Positions 60,209 through 64,000 of a stretch of 64,000 nt of DNA are shown piece after piece; the first letter of the stretch is position 1, and every line of letters starts with the position of its first letter. The notes beneath the pieces were generated by a model that ran no database searches, had not been told where the DNA came from, and saw only the letters and a list, made by a program, of their open reading frames with translations. The position numbers and the translations under genes are program-made. The stretch spans positions 1-64,000 of the forward strand of contig JAPEIS010000004.1 in assembly GCA_029531795.1 (NCBI GenBank), in the 5' to 3' direction. This stretch comes from Sclerotinia nivalis (taxonomy: Eukaryota; Ascomycota; Leotiomycetes; Helotiales; Sclerotiniaceae).

Positions 60209-60661
60209 ATGGGAGGCGTTATGGAAGCCTTTTGGAGTCGAGCATGTCAGTCATACACTTGGACCGGTGGACTCAACGACAAGCAAGCCGGTTTTTCTGA
60301 GCGATCCACTGAAATCACCAAGGCACAAGAGATTGGATATCTCAAATCCATCAATCTTCCTCTTCTTGAGATCAACATTGCACGTGCAGAGAAAGTTCTA
60401 CAACAGATAGAGATTGTTAAAATGATGGCGACCGCGAAAAAGCTTAGAGAGGAGAACGACGAGTTTGAGAGGACAGTGTTGAAGGAGGCTAGATTGAAAG
60501 AACTTGAGCATATGAAAGCTCAAATGGATACTTTAGTGGAGGAGTTTGGATTGGTTTGTCAGGTAAGAGACAAGGTTGCTGAATTAAGGAAGACGAATGA
60601 TCTTATTGAAAGGATTATCAATATTAGGGAGCGGCAGCTGAAGATGAGGACGCGTATTTGA
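60209..60661 (+). CDS. Unidentified coiled-coil protein (possibly 5'-shortened)
   Basis: A 150-codon open frame with normal base composition, free of RIP stops, ending at TGA 60659. Residues about 45-150 form a long charged helix rich in Glu, Lys and Leu (KAQEIGYLKSINLPLLEIN, ENDEFERTVLKEARLKELEH, RKTNDLIERIINIRERQLKM), very likely a coiled coil. I see no catalytic motif, signal peptide or membrane segment. The gene begins 65 bases after a LINE insertion tail, so its original promoter or 5' exons may have been cut off; an overlapping frame from 60147 is also open for 87 codons. Function unknown. Confidence 0.5.
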   Translation: MGGVMEAFWSRACQSYTWTGGLNDKQAGFSERSTEITKAQEIGYLKSINLPLLEINIARAEKVLQQIEIVKMMATAKKLREENDEFERTVLKEARLKELEHMKAQMDTLVEEFGLVCQVRDKVAELRKTNDLIERIINIRERQLKMRTRI

Positions 60662-61085
60662 GGATATCTTTTTGTTTTTGTATCTAAGATTCTAAAACTT
60701 CAATATTCTCCATCTCTTGACAGAAGTAGCTACGTTGATATAGAGTGGTATTTTTGCGTTGATAAGCTCTCCTTATGTACTCTTTAGTTCGATAAGGCCT
60801 GAACTTTGAGTAGATAAATTGAGACAGCCGCTCCCGAATTTCACTGTTCATTTACACACTTGCTTGCCAATAGTAACTAAGTTGATAATACCTAAATATC
60901 CTTGGCGTGAATCGTTACATCCACAAAAGAAACAAACTTGTGGTATACTACTACAGCTCATCGTAACAAGCAATATGTTTCACACCGGAAAGCAAGATTC
61001 TTCTCTTGGCACATTCAGGGAAAGCAATAGCTATCATATATAGTATTGAGTCCAGAAGAAAAGCCTACGTAATAATCAATCGCTT
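60662..61085. other. Intergenic region
   Basis: Normal composition, no gene seen. It lies between the 3' ends of the coiled-coil ORF and the esterase gene. Confidence 0.5.
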
Positions 61086-62903
61086 TTAATAGTAAAGTGC
61101 TTTCTGCCACCATTTACATTGCCCCCGCAAAGCCAAGGGATCAACAGAGACAGTTCCCAAGAACGATGAGTTGATACTCAAAACATTTGATTCACTGCCA
61201 TATACTGGAAAGTCGGGAACTCTTCTGCCATTTGGTGTACCTGTGGTGACAAAATTCACAATGTAATCTTGTAGAGAGAGTGCAGCACCTCCGAAAACAG
61301 AAATCCCATCCAAGGTAAGACTTCCGGGACGATTATAGAATGTATAGCCAAAATTTTCTGCATGTAGTGATGGAGGCACATCAAATGAATAGGCGTAGGA
61401 TTTGTTTCCGACTTTGGAATTCAAGTACCTCGTGTTGCAAGTAAAACATGATTCAGCACTGGTGACAGCTGCTCGCATCATTTCAGTAGTGTAACCATAT
61501 TTGCCATCAAGTTGATCGGGATACGAGGAGAGAATATCATGAATCGTGTCTTGTGGAGCGGAAGGAAAGAATCGCCTAAGGTTGTAAATGTAATCTTCTT
61601 GGTTCGAAATGTATGGTGAAGTGAACAAAATGCCTTCTTGGTTATTCCTCCCTATCATTAATCTCAATGATGTATGAAAGTTCTTATCCGCTAAGATCTG
61701 ACCTGGAAGTGCAGGTACAAAAAGGCCATCTACAGTTGGGCCAAATGTGGAAAGGCCATAAGAAGAATTTGCAACGATAAAATCATTAACTTTGGCCAAA
61801 GTTCGAGCATCGACGGTACGTAAATCATCAATAGTTGTGATGGTCCTCTTTGAGAAGATACTTGCGTCGTTCAAGACATAATATGAGATCCTTTCCTGTT
61901 GAATACTTCCAGGATTTGGCTGAAAACCTGGACTTTGCAAGATAGCTTGTTGAAATGGTGGCGGTCCTCGCATGCCACCATATGCTGTGATATAATGCAG
62001 TATAGAACCACCTCCGGCTGATTCACCCATAACTGTTATTCGATTTTCGTCGCCTCCAAATAGATGAATGAATTCTTGAACCCATTCTAGAGCTAGCCGT
62101 TGATCAAAGTAGACCTGCATTTGCATCTCCATCGCGTCTCAAAGTTGGATCACCAAGAAAACCCTGATATCATTAGTATTTTCACCTGAGAATAATTATG
62201 GAGATTCTCACGTAAAGGCCAAGTCGGTAGTTTATGGAGATTCTCACGTAAAGTCCAAGTCGGTAGTTTATGGAAACATACACGAACTCCTCTCCTAGCA
62301 CTATTGAATTTTCGATTAGTCCTGCAGGATTAGTTTTATGTTTGTATCCATCGGTAAAACCACCTCCGTCAATCCATACTAGAATAGGTGACCCGGGATC
62401 TTCGTCGCATGGTTCGATGTTCGAAGCTTTATCATAGATTGTTGTGGGTACCATTACATCCAGAAATAAGCAATCTTCGGATTGACTAGCATCATGCTCG
62501 GGTGGATTGTTGATATCAAACCACTCTGGCTTGATTTCATCCAAAGGAACACCATGAATATATTGCCATGCCGTCGATAACCAAATTGGATGTGCCTGAT
62601 AGCATGTTCTTGCTTGTTGCCCGGTATTGATAGTTCGATTAATAGTTTGTGGTGGAATAGGTCTGGAAAATCGTAGTGTGCCAACAGGAGCTTCTCCGTA
62701 CCGAATATTTGAGGAGTTGTAATATCCTCCACTTCTAGTAGTCGTCGTGATGTTAGCTTTAAGAACGTACTGTGGAAGCATTTGCAACATACTTCAATAG
62801 TAGCTTGGTTTACAGAATATCCTAGATCGACTACTGGCAATGGTTGCCGTGTTGCTGTAGCGAAAGATGCCCAGATGGCAAAGATTACAACCAACGTAGC
62901 CAT
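61086..62903 (-). pseudogene. Secreted type-B carboxylesterase gene, three exons, with apparent frameshifts
   Basis: Exon 1 (62903-62793) codes a signal peptide (MATLVVIFAIWASFATA) and PVVDLGYSVNQATIE. A 58-nt intron (62792-62735; GTATGT, GCTAAC branch site, CTAG) leads to exon 2 (62734-62249 or -62213), with SGGYYNSSNIRYGEAPVG, SEDCLFLDVMVP, GGGFTDG (oxyanion hole) and SINYRLG. A second intron (to 62164) leads to exon 3 (62163-61086) with GFLGDPTLRRDGDANAG, MGESAGGGS (nucleophile Ser), a Glu in GRNNQEG and HAENFGYTF (His). Total near 550 residues, normal for the family. Two one-base problems remain: joining exons 1 and 2 leaves one extra A, and an extra T at 62106-62108 shifts the frame after NAGLL. 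Either the gene is dead or the assembly has two homopolymer errors. Such enzymes hydrolyse carboxylic esters outside the cell. Confidence 0.85.
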
Positions 62904-63290
62904 CTCGCCCCAGAAGTGATGGTGAATTTAGTAAAAGCTACTCAATTGACCGGTATGAAATAAATTACAAGACAGTAGTAATCTTAGCACATAGTTTAGG
63001 TTTAAACGCGCTGGAATGAAAATATACAGTTATCGGGATAGAAAGTGGATGAAGAATGCTGTTTGGCATGGAAAATTAACAACAAAAAGAATTTTCTAGG
63101 AAGATCTACACATCCACACAACTATGCATGGCGTGTCTTATGCACGAAAATTTTACGAAAAGCTTGTTAAAATTGCAGACCAAGGTGATATTGATTTATC
63201 ATCATGCCTGGATTTAATCCAAGAAGCCCTTCGATTGTCGAATCTAACTTTGGAAACGAAGGGTGCCATGAAACATCCTGTTCTAAAGAC
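62904..63290. other. Intergenic region, esterase promoter side
   Basis: No gene seen. On the minus strand it holds the upstream region of the esterase gene (near 62904) and, at its right, the 3' flank of the lipase gene. Confidence 0.5.
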
Positions 63291-64000
63291 TCATTGATTC
63301 CCCAAAACGCCCTTTCCCAATGCCCTCAAACTATTTTCATATCTACCTGGACTATGATCCAACAGCATACTACCACCAAACCTCACTTCACCGAACCTCT
63401 TCTCAACATCTCTCACGTACTTCAACACGCTTCTAGTTGCTGGTTTGCCTAGCCCACCTTCCCCTCTATTATTTTGCCCGTCGCTCATGCCACTCTTCCT
63501 TGTAAAAGCATCTCGTTTCAAGACAGCCATGCTCTCAACCACGAAAACCTCTCCAGGTGGCACCAGCTTACTACTCAACATACAAGCTCTGAGCGCTTTG
63601 AGTGCAGCATATGCCCATTTATCCTCCTCTTCTTCATCATTCCCATGACCAGATCGTCCATACCATCTTTCCGAAAATGAATTACTCATCCCTGCCCAGA
63701 CTCTTCTCTTTACCTCACCTTTCGCACCAGAATTGTCACTCTTAAATGCGAGTGCTACAGCTTGAAGGTCGTGAAGTAGACCCAGGGAGAGACGAGGGAC
63801 AAGATCATTACCATTGACTACTGTTGTTATGAGACCTCTAGTTGCAGATCGAAGGGACGGAGAAAGGATGGCGGGGGGACCATAGGCATAGACATGAATT
63901 GGTCGACCTGATGGGAGGTGTAGCATATGGAAATAATTGTTTGTAGCGTTGCCAGAGGCAAATGAATGTTCAGGGTTGTAAGAAGTAACAAAAGATGTGC
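63291..64000 (-). CDS. Class 3 lipase (diacylglycerol lipase-like), C-terminal part, runs off the window
   Basis: The minus-strand frame is open from the right edge to TGA 63291-63293, about 236 codons; ATG 63926 is internal, since the frame continues upstream (TSFVTSYNPEHSFASGN) to the window end. The segment IHVYAYGPPAILSPSL...VVNGNDLVPRLSLG is the part of class 3 lipases that carries the catalytic Asp after the nucleophile motif; the GxSxG Ser would lie beyond the edge. It then has an acidic linker (EEEEDKWA), the PPGEVFVVE strand and a HSPGRYENSLRAL end in which the His of a DHxPxxYexsL motif is the likely catalytic His. The family hydrolyses acylglycerols. The reading frame is intact and composition normal. 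Confidence 0.8.
   Translation of the reverse strand, partial: TSFVTSYNPEHSFASGNATNNYFHMLHLPSGRPIHVYAYGPPAILSPSLRSATRGLITTVVNGNDLVPRLSLGLLHDLQAVALAFKSDNSGAKGEVKRRVWAGMSNSFSERWYGRSGHGNDEEEEDKWAYAALKALRACMLSSKLVPPGEVFVVESMAVLKRDAFTRKSGMSDGQNNRGEGGLGKPATRSVLKYVRDVEKRFGEVRFGGSMLLDHSPGRYENSLRALGKGVLGNQ

Overview
This window is the left end of a fungal chromosome. It begins at base 1 with about 18 CCCTAA telomere repeats read toward the centromere. Short (44-90 nt) introns with GTAWGT/CTAAC/YAG-type signals, OrsD-like and DUF6594-like families, telomere-linked RecQ-type helicases and strong RIP-like decay (C-to-T changes on both strands that turn Trp and Gln codons into stops) point to a filamentous ascomycete (Pezizomycotina). 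A leotiomycete relative of Botrytis/Sclerotinia is possible but is only inference.

Layout. 1-4.3 kb: telomere, decayed DNA, a spliced small secreted cysteine-rich protein gene (1041-1402, minus), a scrap of LINE 3' sequence and an N-terminal scrap of a DUF6594-type gene. 4.3-9.2 kb: a fragment of an OrsD-like gene interrupted by a 4.4-kb helicase gene that keeps one reading frame but carries ten in-frame stops. 9.7-19.9 kb: two related helicase genes facing each other tail to tail; each outer (5') end carries the same terminal sequence and the same ~223-bp tandem repeat. The left copy has lost its helicase half; the right copy is nearly full length. 20.3-21.1 kb: a protein-kinase-like gene broken by a palindromic 25-nt insertion. 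21.4-29.8 kb: a Tad-like LINE with its ORF1 part duplicated in tandem, followed by LINE 3' fragments. 29.9-33.0 kb: a heavily mutated reverse copy of the first helicase. 33.0-60.1 kb: an AT-rich, nested graveyard: two Gypsy elements (one with its target duplication CCGGG inside a solo LTR whose own target duplication is CGATA), a Copia-like pol remnant, two copies of a 288-bp LTR of different age, a second LINE and a non-autonomous element inserted at the same target, and a LINE 3' fragment. 60.2-64 kb: ordinary gene space with an unidentified coiled-coil ORF, a damaged secreted carboxylesterase gene and the 3' part of a class 3 lipase gene that runs off the window.

The most interesting material is the family of subtelomeric fusion genes (Zn fingers, a tyrosine-recombinase-like middle, a RecQ-type helicase and a Cys/His-rich tail). 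Four sites in the window, three of them next to these genes at their 5' side, carry a conserved terminal motif CTAACTATTATT, with short inverted repeats just inside. This looks like a mobile element with definable ends and its own recombinase/helicase, not merely passive subtelomeric repeats. Only the secreted protein gene at 1.0-1.4 kb, the 60.2-kb ORF and the lipase look undamaged; most other coding regions carry stops or frameshifts, although single-base shifts in the esterase could be assembly errors.
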